Source: Solirubrobacteraceae bacterium
GTDB taxonomy: Bacteria; Actinomycetota; Thermoleophilia; Solirubrobacterales; Solirubrobacteraceae
Assembly (NCBI GenBank): GCA_030447785.1
Contig: JAUJOF010000001.1
Coordinates: 79,691 to 141,646, forward strand
Reading direction: 5' to 3'
DNA length: 61,956 bases
Each line of letters begins with the position of its first letter. The stretch's first letter is position 1. The notes under the pieces were generated by a model. That model was not told the DNA's origin and made no database searches. It saw only the letters and a program-made list of their open reading frames with translations. Below are positions 43,547 to 51,428 of the stretch, piece after piece. The translations under genes were made by a program, and so were the position numbers.

Positions 43547-43735
43547 ATGGCCACCACCGCCACCCCCGTCAAGGCCAAGAAGCGCTGTTGCAAGGACTCG
43601 CCGCGCTGCAAGCGGTGTCCGGTGGTGCTCAAGCGCCTGAGCGGCGAGGGCGTCGCCGAGCGCGTGGACAAGCGCCACTACCTGCTGTCGCCGGACCTGA
43701 CCAAGAAGCAGCTCAAGACCGCGCGCAAGCGCTGA
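43547..43735 (+). CDS. Small basic Cys-rich protein, putatively iron-regulated
   Basis: A 62-residue protein with a Lys-rich N-terminus and the metal-binding-looking motif KKRCCKDSPRCKRCPVVLKR (CC-x5-C-x2-C), then a winged-helix-like stretch LSGEGVAERVDKRHYLLSPD and a Lys/Arg tail. I do not recognise a named family. The Cys pattern suggests zinc or iron-sulfur binding; the charge suggests nucleic acid binding. A GTG six bases upstream is in frame. The iron box across its promoter implies expression under iron limitation. Confidence 0.65.
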   Translation: MATTATPVKAKKRCCKDSPRCKRCPVVLKRLSGEGVAERVDKRHYLLSPDLTKKQLKTARKR

Positions 43736-43795
43736 GCGCACAGCGCGCGCGGTGGCCTGGAACGTGCGCCCGGCCGCGCCGATACCCTTCGCGCG

Positions 43796-44749
43796 ATGTC
43801 CACCACTCTGGTCACCGGCGGCGCCGGCTTTCTGGGCTCGCACCTGTGCGACGAGCTTCTGCGCCGCGGTCACCGCGTCATCTGCGTGGACAACCTCGAG
43901 ACCGGGTCGCTGCGCAACATCGAGCACATCCGCCATGAGCGCTTCCGCCACCTCAACATGGACATCATCCAGCCCTACTTCGTCGACGACGAGCAGGTTG
44001 ACTTCGTCTACCACCTGGCCTCGCCCGCCTCGCCGATCGACTATCTGCGCCTGCCGCTGCACACCCTCAAGGTCGGCTCCCATGGCACGCACCACACGCT
44101 GGGCCTGGCCAAGCAACACCGCGCCCGCTTCCTCCTGGCCTCCACCTCCGAGGTCTACGGCGACCCCCAGGAGCATCCCCAGAAGGAGACCTACTGGGGC
44201 CATGTCAACCCGATCGGCCCGCGCGGGGTCTATGACGAGGCCAAGCGCTACGCCGAGGCGCTGACCATGGCCTACCACCGCCAGCAGGGCGTGGACACGG
44301 CGATCATGCGAATTTTTAACACCTTCGGTAGCCGAATGAGGCCCCACGACGGCCGCGCCATCCCCACCTTCCTGCGCCAGGCGCTGCAGGACCGCCCCAT
44401 CACCGTCTTCGGCGACGGCAGTCAGACGCGCTCGTTCTGCTACGTCGACGACCTGATTCGGGGGATGACCGCCCTGGCCGAGTCCGGCTACCACCAGCCC
44501 GTGAACATCGGCAATCCCAAGGAGTTCACGCTGCTGGAGCTCGCGCAGACGGTGATCGAGGCCACCGGCTCGCGCTCGGAGATCATCTTCGAGGCGCTGC
44601 CCACCGACGATCCCCAGGTGCGCCAGCCCGACATCGCCCTGGCGCGCGACCTGCTGGGCTGGCAGCCCGAGATCGGGCTGCGCGAGGGGCTGGAGCGCAC
44701 CATCGAGCAGGCCGGGGTCGACGCGCTCGTCGGCGCAGGCCAGCGCTGA
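43796..44749 (+). CDS. UDP-glucuronate decarboxylase / NAD-dependent sugar epimerase-dehydratase
   Basis: A 317-residue extended short-chain dehydrogenase. The Rossmann motif [19 protein letters not shown] is at the start, then [30 protein letters not shown], the catalytic Tyr-x3-Lys in YDEAKRYAE, and [16 protein letters not shown]. These blocks are those of UDP-xylose synthases, so it probably makes UDP-xylose for the surface glycan. A related 4-epimerase function cannot be fully excluded. TACCCT lies 7 nt before the ATG. First gene of the glycan locus. Confidence 0.88.
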   Translation: MSTTLVTGGAGFLGSHLCDELLRRGHRVICVDNLETGSLRNIEHIRHERFRHLNMDIIQPYFVDDEQVDFVYHLASPASPIDYLRLPLHTLKVGSHGTHHTLGLAKQHRARFLLASTSEVYGDPQEHPQKETYWGHVNPIGPRGVYDEAKRYAEALTMAYHRQQGVDTAIMRIFNTFGSRMRPHDGRAIPTFLRQALQDRPITVFGDGSQTRSFCYVDDLIRGMTALAESGYHQPVNIGNPKEFTLLELAQTVIEATGSRSEIIFEALPTDDPQVRQPDIALARDLLGWQPEIGLREGLERTIEQAGVDALVGAGQR

Positions 44750-44792
44750 GGTCCGCGACAACCGGCCCGTTGGCCCGTTAGTACCCACGGAG

Positions 44793-46334
44793 ATGGCCTT
44801 CGCAGAAGGAACGACCACCGAGGCGACCGAGCACGACGCGGGCGCGCAGCCCGCGCAGGTGCCCGTCCCGTTCCCCCTGCCCGGTCGCGATGTGCGGGCC
44901 AAGCGCCCGCGGGTGCTGTCCTTCGTGCTGCGCGCCGACACCCTGCGCCGGGTCGCGCGCGTGGCGATCCTGCTGGCGCTGGACTACGCCGCCGTGCTGT
45001 CGGCCATCGTGCTGGCACTCAGCATCAAGGCGGCCATCCTCTCGCCGGGCGAGTGGAGCCTGGCGCTGCAGATCCAGGGCGCGCAGGACATCCACGCCTT
45101 CGCCTACCTGGTCACCGTGCTGCTGTTCGCCCGCTCGGGCCTGTACGGCGAGCGCACGACGCGCCCGGGATTGACCAAGATCGTGTCCTCGCTGTTCCAG
45201 GTCATGGTCGTCGCGCTGGTGTACGCGCTGGCCAACGGCGAGGAGTTCTCCAGCTACTACATCTTCTACGGCTCGCTGTTCTTCGCCGTGGTGACCGTCT
45301 CGACGCTGCGCGTCGGCTACGAGCGGACCACCGGGGTGATCCTGCGCGCGGCCGGCTATCGCCGCCGCGCGGCGCTGGTGGGCAGCGGCGAGCACATCGA
45401 GGCCGTCGGTCACGCGCTGGCCGACGCCGCGCACGCGCCGGTCAACGTGGTCGGCTTCGTCTCGCTGACCCCCCGGCCCGACAACGGGCTGCTCTCCCTC
45501 GGGCGCCTGGAGGACCTGCAGAGCATCATCGGCGAACACCGCCTCGACGAGGTCATCATCGCCGACCCCGACTTCCCCAAGGAGCGCGCGGTCGAGCTGG
45601 TCGAGGCGTGTCACGGACGTGGCGTGCGGGTGCGCATCGCGCCCTCCACCATGGAGCTGCTGGTGCAGCGCGCGACGTTCGTGCCCGGCGAGGCGCTGCC
45701 GCTGTTCGAGCTCAAGCCGCCGGTCTTCGAAGGCGTCGACTTCGTGCTCAAGCGGACCTTCGACATCGTGGTGGCCACCGGCCTGCTGGTCGTGCTCAGC
45801 CCTCTGCTGGCCGGGATCGCCGCGGCCGTGCGCCTGAGCTCGCGCGGCCCGGCGGTCTATCGCTGCGCGCGGCCGGGCATCGGCGGGGTGGCCTTCGAGT
45901 GCTTCAAGTTCCGGACGATGAACCGCGACGCCGATCAGCGACAGGCCGACCTCGAGTCGATCAACGAGGCCTCCGGCGCCCTCTTCAAGGTCCGCCACGA
46001 CCCGCGCCTGACCCGCGCGGGCCGCTTTCTGCGCCGGTACTCGCTCGATGAGCTGCCCCAGCTGGCCAACGTGCTCAAGGGGGAGATGTCGCTCGTCGGC
46101 CCGCGCCCGCTTCCCCTGCGCGACTTCGAGCGCCTGGAGGAGTGGCACAAGAAGCGCTACCTCGTGCTGCCCGGCATGACCGGTCTGTGGCAGGTCTCGG
46201 GCCGCTCGGAGCTGGACTTCGACGACCTCGTGCGCCTGGACTTCCTCTACCTCGAGCGCTGGTCGGTCTTTCTGGACCTGGTCATCCTGCTCAAGACGGT
46301 CCCCGCGGTGCTCTCGCGCCGCGGTGCGTACTGA
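44793..46334 (+). CDS. Polyprenyl-phosphate sugar-1-phosphate transferase (WbaP/EpsE-like)
   Basis: A 513-residue initiating transferase for exopolysaccharide repeats. Several N-terminal membrane helices (from about residue 60) are followed by a nucleotide-binding-like domain (RRRAALVGSGEHIEAVGHAL). The C-terminal bacterial sugar transferase domain has a helix TFDIVVATGLLVVLSPLLAG, FKFRTMNRDAD, SLDELPQLANVLKGEMSLVG and LPGMTGLWQVSGRS. It transfers a hexose-1-phosphate to undecaprenyl phosphate at the inner membrane. Confidence 0.92.
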   Translation: MAFAEGTTTEATEHDAGAQPAQVPVPFPLPGRDVRAKRPRVLSFVLRADTLRRVARVAILLALDYAAVLSAIVLALSIKAAILSPGEWSLALQIQGAQDIHAFAYLVTVLLFARSGLYGERTTRPGLTKIVSSLFQVMVVALVYALANGEEFSSYYIFYGSLFFAVVTVSTLRVGYERTTGVILRAAGYRRRAALVGSGEHIEAVGHALADAAHAPVNVVGFVSLTPRPDNGLLSLGRLEDLQSIIGEHRLDEVIIADPDFPKERAVELVEACHGRGVRVRIAPSTMELLVQRATFVPGEALPLFELKPPVFEGVDFVLKRTFDIVVATGLLVVLSPLLAGIAAAVRLSSRGPAVYRCARPGIGGVAFECFKFRTMNRDADQRQADLESINEASGALFKVRHDPRLTRAGRFLRRYSLDELPQLANVLKGEMSLVGPRPLPLRDFERLEEWHKKRYLVLPGMTGLWQVSGRSELDFDDLVRLDFLYLERWSVFLDLVILLKTVPAVLSRRGAY

Positions 46335-46367
46335 GCGGGCCCTCGGGGAGGACTGGCTGCCATCGGA

Positions 46368-46547
46368 TTGAGCGCCGGACAGGAACTCGAGATCAGCGTC
46401 GCGGACGGTCGCATCGAGCTCGAGGTGGCGCCCACGCCGATGCATCTCGAACGGCGGGGCGGGCGGCTGGTCGCCGTGCCCGAGCTCGAGCTTCCGGCGC
46501 TGACCACCGAGCAGGTCCGGGAGACGCTCGAGCAGATCCGGCGGTGA
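46368..46547 (+). CDS. AbrB-type antitoxin remnant lacking its DNA-binding N-terminus
   Basis: From a TTG the frame reads LSAGQELEISVADGRIELEV, then RRGGRLVAVPELELPAL and TTEQVRETLEQIRR, the second half of an AbrB/MazE-fold VapB antitoxin including the toxin-binding tail. The usual first ~22 residues (swapped-hairpin DNA-binding part) are missing. In-frame codons upstream run straight into the stop of the sugar transferase, so a deletion has joined the two genes. Its stop overlaps the toxin GTG. It may still bind the toxin but should not repress. Confidence 0.6.
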   Translation: MSAGQELEISVADGRIELEVAPTPMHLERRGGRLVAVPELELPALTTEQVRETLEQIRR

Positions 46548-46951
46548 TCGCGGCCGACACCAGCGTGCTCGTCCCCGCCTTCGCGGCCTGGCACGAGCGC
46601 CACGAGGCCGCCCTCGCCGCGCTCAGCGGGGAGGAGCGCCTCATCGCCCACTGTGCACTCGAGGTCCTCTCCGTGCTGACGCGCCTGGCACCACCGCAGA
46701 GGGCCCATCCCGAGCTCGTCGGAGCCTGGCTCGTCCAGCAGTTCCCGGACCCGCCACTGGTCCTGGACGCCGAGGCCCATCGCCGGTTCACCGAGCAACT
46801 GCCGCGCCGGGGCATCTCCGGAGGGGCGGTCTACGACGCCCTGGTGGCCTGGACCGCCGCCGACGCGGGCGCCACGCTGGTCAGCGACGACCGCCGCGCC
46901 CTGCGCACCTACGAACGCTTCGGGGTGGACGTGCGGATGCTGCGTCTGTAG
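46544..46951 (+). CDS. vapC: VapC-type PIN-domain toxin
   Basis: A 135-residue PIN protein: VIAADTSVLVPAFAAWHERH (first Asp), CALEVLSVLTRL (Glu), GISGGAVYDALVAWTAADAG (Asp) and LVSDDRRALRTYERFGVDV (final Asp pair). All acidic residues of the RNase site are present, so the toxin looks intact even though its antitoxin has lost its N-terminus. GTG start coupled to the antitoxin stop. Transcription probably now depends on the glycan operon upstream. Confidence 0.85.
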   Translation: MIAADTSVLVPAFAAWHERHEAALAALSGEERLIAHCALEVLSVLTRLAPPQRAHPELVGAWLVQQFPDPPLVLDAEAHRRFTEQLPRRGISGGAVYDALVAWTAADAGATLVSDDRRALRTYERFGVDVRMLRL

Positions 46952-46990
46952 TAGATGCTCGCACCCAGGCGTGGCTCGGGGACTCGTTGG

Positions 46991-47030
46991 TAGTCTGCCC
47001 AGCGCGGGCCACGAATCGGGCCCCGCAGAC
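46991..47030 (+). promoter_or_regulatory. Dyad and -10 candidate upstream of the two-domain lipoprotein
   Basis: GTCTGC (46993-46998) pairs with GCAGAC (47025-47030), and inside it GGGCC (47006-47010) pairs with GGCCC (47019-47023). TAGTCT (46991-46996) could be a -10, placing transcription start near 47003 with a ~58-nt leader that holds a GAGGAG ribosome site. Confidence 0.35.
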
Positions 47031-47060
47031 GGCACGAACGCCAACAGAGGAGAGCAGCGC

Positions 47061-48002
47061 GTGTCTTTTCGAACCAGCCCCCGGCGACTTCGCCGCAGCG
47101 TGGCCGGCTTCACCCTGATCGCGGCGCTTGGCCTGTCCGCCTGCGGCGGGGGCTCGGGCGAGGAGGGGGGCGCCGCCCCTCGGCCGACCAGCCTGGCCAT
47201 CACCACCTCCGACGCGGGCGAGGACCGTTTCGCCACCAAGGCGCCCGCCTCGATCAAGGGCGGTCTGGTGAAGATCGTCTTCAAGAACGCGAGCAAGGCC
47301 CCCCACGAGGCGCAGCTCATCCGCCTGGACGGGGACCACACCGTGCAGGAGGCCATCAAGGCCATCGATTCGGAGGAGGCCAGGACGCCGGAGTGGCTCC
47401 ACGGCGCCGGAGGCGTGGGAACCATCGCACCGGGTCAGCAGGGCGTCACGTTCACCAACCTGCCCGCGGGCCGCTACGCGGTCATCGACGTCGCCAGCGG
47501 GGAGGGGGAGGGACCCCCGCCCGTCAGCCGGGGCGCCCTCGCCGAGTTCGAGGTGACGCCGGGCAAGCCGGGCGAGCTCCCAGCGGCCGGCGCGAGGATC
47601 GTCGCCAAGGACAAGGGGGAGCACGGCAACGCCGGGGAGGGTCAGGACGCCGAGGACCACGAGCACAGCTTCGAGGTCACCGGGCTGAAGCCGGGGAAGA
47701 ACACCGTCCTGTTCGACAACCGCAGCGACGAGCTCCATCACGCGCTGCTGGCCCCGATCATCGGCGACACCACGCTCGAGCAGGTGAAGGAGGCGCTGGC
47801 CTCCGAGGAGCAGCCTTCGGGCCCGCCGCCGGTGGACTTCGAGAACACCCTGACCACCGCGGTGCTCGACGGTCAGACCAAGGAGGTCACCGAGCTGGCG
47901 CTGAAGCCGGGGCGCTACGCGCTCCTGTGCTTCATCTCCGACCGCGACGGCGGCAAGCCGCACTTCGCCGAGGGCATGCTCCGGGAGGTGATGGTCCGCT
48001 GA
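47061..48002 (+). CDS. Lipoprotein with two similar cupredoxin-like domains, function unknown
   Basis: A 313-residue exported protein: twin-Arg-like basic start (SPRRLRRSVAGFTLIAALGL), lipobox SAC, then two parallel segments. Each contains a strand with a Phe-x-Asn core (LVKIVFKNASKAPHEAQLI and KNTVLFDNRSDELHHALLAP), a helix (HTVQEAIKAI, TTLEQVKEAL) and a closing beta part ending PAGRYAVIDV or KPGRYALLCFISD. The His residues in the strands and the late Cys would suit a copper site in the second half, but a complete cupredoxin ligand set is not evident. The GTG has a good GAGGAG upstream. Confidence 0.65.
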   Translation: MSFRTSPRRLRRSVAGFTLIAALGLSACGGGSGEEGGAAPRPTSLAITTSDAGEDRFATKAPASIKGGLVKIVFKNASKAPHEAQLIRLDGDHTVQEAIKAIDSEEARTPEWLHGAGGVGTIAPGQQGVTFTNLPAGRYAVIDVASGEGEGPPPVSRGALAEFEVTPGKPGELPAAGARIVAKDKGEHGNAGEGQDAEDHEHSFEVTGLKPGKNTVLFDNRSDELHHALLAPIIGDTTLEQVKEALASEEQPSGPPPVDFENTLTTAVLDGQTKEVTELALKPGRYALLCFISDRDGGKPHFAEGMLREVMVR

Positions 48003-48056
48003 GGGCGCGCCCCGCCGCCGGGACGGTGGTGTCCCGGCGGCTTGGGGCCTGCGGGG

Positions 48057-48380
48057 CTACGGAGTCTGGCCCTCCTGCTCGTTCTTCGGTCGGGGCGCGG
48101 AAGACGACCTTCTTGAAGGTCGGCTCCCCGACCGTCGCGCCGCAGTCGAAGTTCCTGTTCGCGCGCGGTAGGGCGACCTTCCCGACGAGCTTGACGCTCT
48201 CGCCCTCCTCGAGCGTCGCGTCGGCCAGCTCGTCGACGGACAGGCGCACGTTGGTCAGGGCGACCGGCTCGACGTCCGTGATGCTCCAGCCGGCCTGCCT
48301 ACCGCCTTGTTGGCCTTCTCGACGGTCAGGGTGAACGTGCCGGTGAACCGTCCGTCGCTCGCCGATACGACGCTCCCGTC
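48057..48380 (-). pseudogene. Decayed secreted-protein-like gene
   Basis: This fills the otherwise empty 456 bp between two plus-strand genes. On the minus strand, coherent protein-like segments appear in different frames: VSASDGRFTGTFTLTVEKAN, then WSITDVEPVALTNVRLSVDE and VKLVGKVALP...CGATVGEPTFKKVVF, then RPKNEQEGQTP and a TAG (48059-48057). At least two single-base shifts (near 48297 and 48097) and no credible start codon remain. The pattern resembles small hypothetical actinobacterial proteins with TVTVxKANK and KKV motifs. Loss of the 5' end suggests real decay rather than only sequencing error. Nothing else was seen in the gap. Confidence 0.45.
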
Positions 48381-48458
48381 ACGGCGTCACGCTCCTGCTC
48401 GATCCATGCGCGGCGGCGTGCTCGGCGGCGCGGGCTGAGTGGCTGCCATCATCGAGCC

Positions 48459-49223
48459 GTGGCCTACCGCTACCTCTTCGAGCAGATGGTGCGTCGCGAG
48501 CTGCGCCAGAAGTACAAGGGCTCGGTCCTGGGGGTGGCCTGGTACGTGATCAACCCGCTGGTACTCATGGGCGCCTACTACCTGCTGTTCGGCGTCATCT
48601 TCGAGCCCCAGCGCATCCCCGACTTCCCCCTGTTCCTCATGGTCGGCATCGTGGTGTGGATCTTCTTCAGCCAGTCGTTGCTCAGCGCCGCCCCGAGCCT
48701 GCTCGACCAGGGCGCGCTGATCCGCAAGGCGCGCTTTCCGCGCGAGACGATCCCCGCCTCGGTGGTGACCGTGCAGGCGATCACCTTCGCCGCCCTGATG
48801 GCGGGGCTGGGCGTGGTCTGCGTGGTCGTGCGGGACACGCTGGCCCCCGCCCTCCTGCTCCTCCCGCTGCTGCTCGGCGCGCTGTTCTGCTTCGTGCTGG
48901 GCGTGGGGCTGGCCGTCGCGGTGCTGCACGCGCACTTTCGCGACGTGGCGCCGATCCTCTCGGCGGCGCTGCTGCCGTGGTTCTTCCTGTCGCCGATCTT
49001 CTTTCGCCCCGAGGACATCGCGGGTCAGCCCGCCGCGCGCGCCGCCCTGGAGTGGGGCAATCCCGTGGCGCCCTACATCACCGCGGTGCGCGACGTGCTC
49101 TACGGCGGGACCTTCCCGTCGATCGCCACGCTGGCCTACGTGCTGGCCGGCGCGGCGCTGGCGCTCGTGCTCGGCGGGGCGGTGTTCCGCCGCCTGCAGG
49201 GCGAGCTGGCGGTGGTGGTGTGA
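48459..49223 (+). CDS. ABC-2 type polysaccharide exporter permease (Wzm-like)
   Basis: A 254-residue membrane protein with six helices. The N-terminal interface segment REL-RQKYKGSVLGVAWYVINPL and the Pro-Phe loop RFPRETIPASVV are characteristic of O-antigen/teichoic-acid exporters. It forms the channel moving lipid-linked glycan across the membrane together with the ATPase encoded next. GTG start; its stop overlaps the ATPase GTG. Confidence 0.9.
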   Translation: MAYRYLFEQMVRRELRQKYKGSVLGVAWYVINPLVLMGAYYLLFGVIFEPQRIPDFPLFLMVGIVVWIFFSQSLLSAAPSLLDQGALIRKARFPRETIPASVVTVQAITFAALMAGLGVVCVVVRDTLAPALLLLPLLLGALFCFVLGVGLAVAVLHAHFRDVAPILSAALLPWFFLSPIFFRPEDIAGQPAARAALEWGNPVAPYITAVRDVLYGGTFPSIATLAYVLAGAALALVLGGAVFRRLQGELAVVV

Positions 49224-50002
49224 CGCCCGCGCACGCTGACGCGCTGCGACCGGGCGAGCTGCGTCTGGAGGGCGCTTCGCGCGCCTTCTCGGTGCGTGCC
49301 GATCGCGGGCGCACGCTCAAGGAGATGCTCATCGGCCGCCGCGGTGGCGGACCGGCGCCGGTGCGGGCCCTGGACGACGTCACGCTGCATATCGCCCCGG
49401 GGGAGACCGTGGGCGTCGTGGGGCGCAACGGCGCGGGCAAGTCCTCGACCCTGCGCGTGCTGGCGGGCATCGTGCCCCTCGATGCGGGTACGGTGCGCAC
49501 CGGCGGCCAGGTCGTCGCGCTGCTGGAGCTGGGCGCGGGGTTCGGGCGCGACTTCACCGGCCGCGAGAACGTGTTCCTCAACGGCGCGCTGCATGGCCTG
49601 GGGCGCGCGGCCATCGAGGCCCGCCTGGCCGACATCGTGGCCTTCTCCGAGCTGGGCGAGTTCATCGACGCGCCCGTGGCCACCTACTCGTCGGGCATGT
49701 ACCTGCGCCTGGGCTTCGCCATCGCGGCGCATCTGGACGCCGACATCCTGCTCATCGACGAGGTGCTCGCCGTGGGCGACGAGGCCTTCCAGCGCAAGTG
49801 CGAGGCGCGCATCGCCCAGCAGATCGCCGCCGGGAGCACGCTGGTGCTGGTCTCCCACGACGCGGGGCTGGTGGAGCGCTCGTGCGCACGCACCGTCGTG
49901 CTCGACGGCGGGCGGGTGGCCTTCGACGGTCCGACCGCCGAAGGGCTGGCCTTCTACCATCGCCTGATGGGCACCGCGCACCCCGAGCCCGTCGTCCCGT
50001 GA
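49220..50002 (+). CDS. ABC polysaccharide exporter ATPase (Wzt-like)
   Basis: A 260-residue ATPase: RTLKEMLIG (the Wzt lead segment), VVGRNGAGKSSTLRVLAGI (Walker A), YSSGMYLRLGFAIAAHLDAD (signature, degenerate as is normal for this family) and ILLIDEVLAVGDEAFQRKC (Walker B). It lacks the C-terminal carbohydrate-binding domain of longer Wzt proteins. Powers export with the preceding permease. Confidence 0.93.
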   Translation: MTPAHADALRPGELRLEGASRAFSVRADRGRTLKEMLIGRRGGGPAPVRALDDVTLHIAPGETVGVVGRNGAGKSSTLRVLAGIVPLDAGTVRTGGQVVALLELGAGFGRDFTGRENVFLNGALHGLGRAAIEARLADIVAFSELGEFIDAPVATYSSGMYLRLGFAIAAHLDADILLIDEVLAVGDEAFQRKCEARIAQQIAAGSTLVLVSHDAGLVERSCARTVVLDGGRVAFDGPTAEGLAFYHRLMGTAHPEPVVP

Positions 50003-50385
50003 GGCCGGAGGAGGCGCTGTCCGCGGCCCGCGAGGCGGCCGCCCAGGCACGCGCGCGGGGCGGCTACTCCGACGACCTGGCGCGCTTCCAGGTCGAGGCG
50101 CCCGAGCGCCCGGGGATCGGCAAGCTGCTGGAGTGGGCGGTGATCGAGCCCGACATGGCCCAGCTGCACTCCACCCGCCGGCTGGGGGCGCCGATCACCG
50201 CGCTCAAGCGCGCGCTGGCGCGCGGCATGGCCCAGTACAACCTGCAGGTGCTGGCCCAGCAGACGCGCTTCAACGTGCACATGGCCATGGAGGTGTCCCT
50301 GCTGGCCGACCGCGTCACCCGCCTGGAGGAGCGCGCGCGAGACGAGGTCCGCCCCCCCGGCGCCCGGTCCATACCGCCGCGGTGA
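49999..50385 (+). CDS. Small helical protein between exporter and glycosyltransferase
   Basis: A 128-residue, almost entirely helical protein. The central part, HSTRRLGAPITALKRALARG then QYNLQVLAQQTRFNVHMAME, resembles the helical module that precedes methyltransferase or glycosyltransferase domains in many O-antigen-cluster proteins. Here it stands alone, with a coiled-coil-like end (LADRVTRLEERARDEV). GTG start overlapping the ATPase stop, and its own stop overlapping the glycosyltransferase start, so it is translated with both. A scaffold role is inference. Confidence 0.55.
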   Translation: MRPEEALSAAREAAAQARARGGYSDDLARFQVEAPERPGIGKLLEWAVIEPDMAQLHSTRRLGAPITALKRALARGMAQYNLQVLAQQTRFNVHMAMEVSLLADRVTRLEERARDEVRPPGARSIPPR

Positions 50386-51428
50386 TCGTCCATCAGGTTC
50401 TCAGCGGCGCCGGCCCCTACGACGCCGTGACCAACGAGGCACTCGAGTTCCGCCGCCGGTTCCAGGCATGGGGGTGGGGCGGTCTCGACGTGGCCGCGGC
50501 CATCGACCCGCGCATGAACGGTCGCATGGCGGCGCTCGATGCGCTGGCCCCCGCGCCCGGCGACGTGCTGCTCGTGCACTACTCCGCCTACGCGCCCAAG
50601 GTCGCCCGGGTGCTGGAGCTGGCCAACCGCAAGCTGCTGCTCAGCCACAACGTCACGCCGGCCCACTGGCTGTGGGCCCATGAGCCCATGATCGCCGTGC
50701 AGTGCGCGGTCGGCCGGGCGCAGCTGGCGGAGTTCGTGCGCGCCTGCGACCGCGTGGCCGCCGACTCCGAGTTCAACGCCGCGGAGCTGCGCGCGGCCGG
50801 CGCCCAGGATGTCGACGTGCTGCACGTGCTGGCCGACCCCGACCGGCTGGGCCCGCCCGCTGCCCAAGACCCACCCGGACCGCCCACGCTGCTGTTCGTG
50901 GGCCGCCTGATGCCCCACAAGCGCCAGGACGCGGCGATCCGCGCCTTTGCGCTGTACGCCCGCGAGCACGCGCCCGACGCGCGCCTGGTGCTGGTGGGCG
51001 AGCCCATCAGTGCCCGCTACGGCGAGCGCCTGCGCGCGCTGGCCGAGCAGCTCGCCCCCGGCGCGGTGACCTTCGAGCAGTCGCTGTCCTCCGCGCAGCT
51101 GGGCGAGCGCTACCGCTGCGCCCACGCCTTCGTGGGCCTCTCCGAGCACGAGGGCTTCTGCGTGCCCCTGCTGGAGGCCATGCGCCTCGGGGTCCCCGTG
51201 GTGGCCCGCCCCGCCGGGGCGGTGCCCGAGGTGGCCGGTGACGCCGCGCTGCTGGTCGATGACGAGGATCTCGCGGTGGTGGCCGAGCTGGTCCACCTGG
51301 CCGTCAGCGATGCCGGCCTGCGCGCCGAGCTGCGCCGCCGCGGCATGGCGCGCGCGCAGGAGCTCGCGCCCGAGCGCACAGCGCAGCGCCTGCGCGCGGC
51401 GCTGGAGGCGCTCAGCCTCCGGGCGTGA
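50382..51428 (+). CDS. Glycosyltransferase family 4 (GT-B fold)
   Basis: A 348-residue transferase. The N-terminal half has GAGPYDAVTNEALEFRR and LLLSHNVTPAHWLW. The C-terminal half has LLFVGRLMPHKRQDAAIRAF and the nucleotide-sugar site HAFVGLSEHEGFCVPLLEAM (E-x7-E type). It adds a sugar from a nucleotide donor to the growing glycan in the cytoplasm. GTG start coupled to the previous gene. Its 3' end overlaps the convergent membrane-protein gene by 17 bp. Confidence 0.88.
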   Translation: MIVHQVLSGAGPYDAVTNEALEFRRRFQAWGWGGLDVAAAIDPRMNGRMAALDALAPAPGDVLLVHYSAYAPKVARVLELANRKLLLSHNVTPAHWLWAHEPMIAVQCAVGRAQLAEFVRACDRVAADSEFNAAELRAAGAQDVDVLHVLADPDRLGPPAAQDPPGPPTLLFVGRLMPHKRQDAAIRAFALYAREHAPDARLVLVGEPISARYGERLRALAEQLAPGAVTFEQSLSSAQLGERYRCAHAFVGLSEHEGFCVPLLEAMRLGVPVVARPAGAVPEVAGDAALLVDDEDLAVVAELVHLAVSDAGLRAELRRRGMARAQELAPERTAQRLRAALEALSLRA

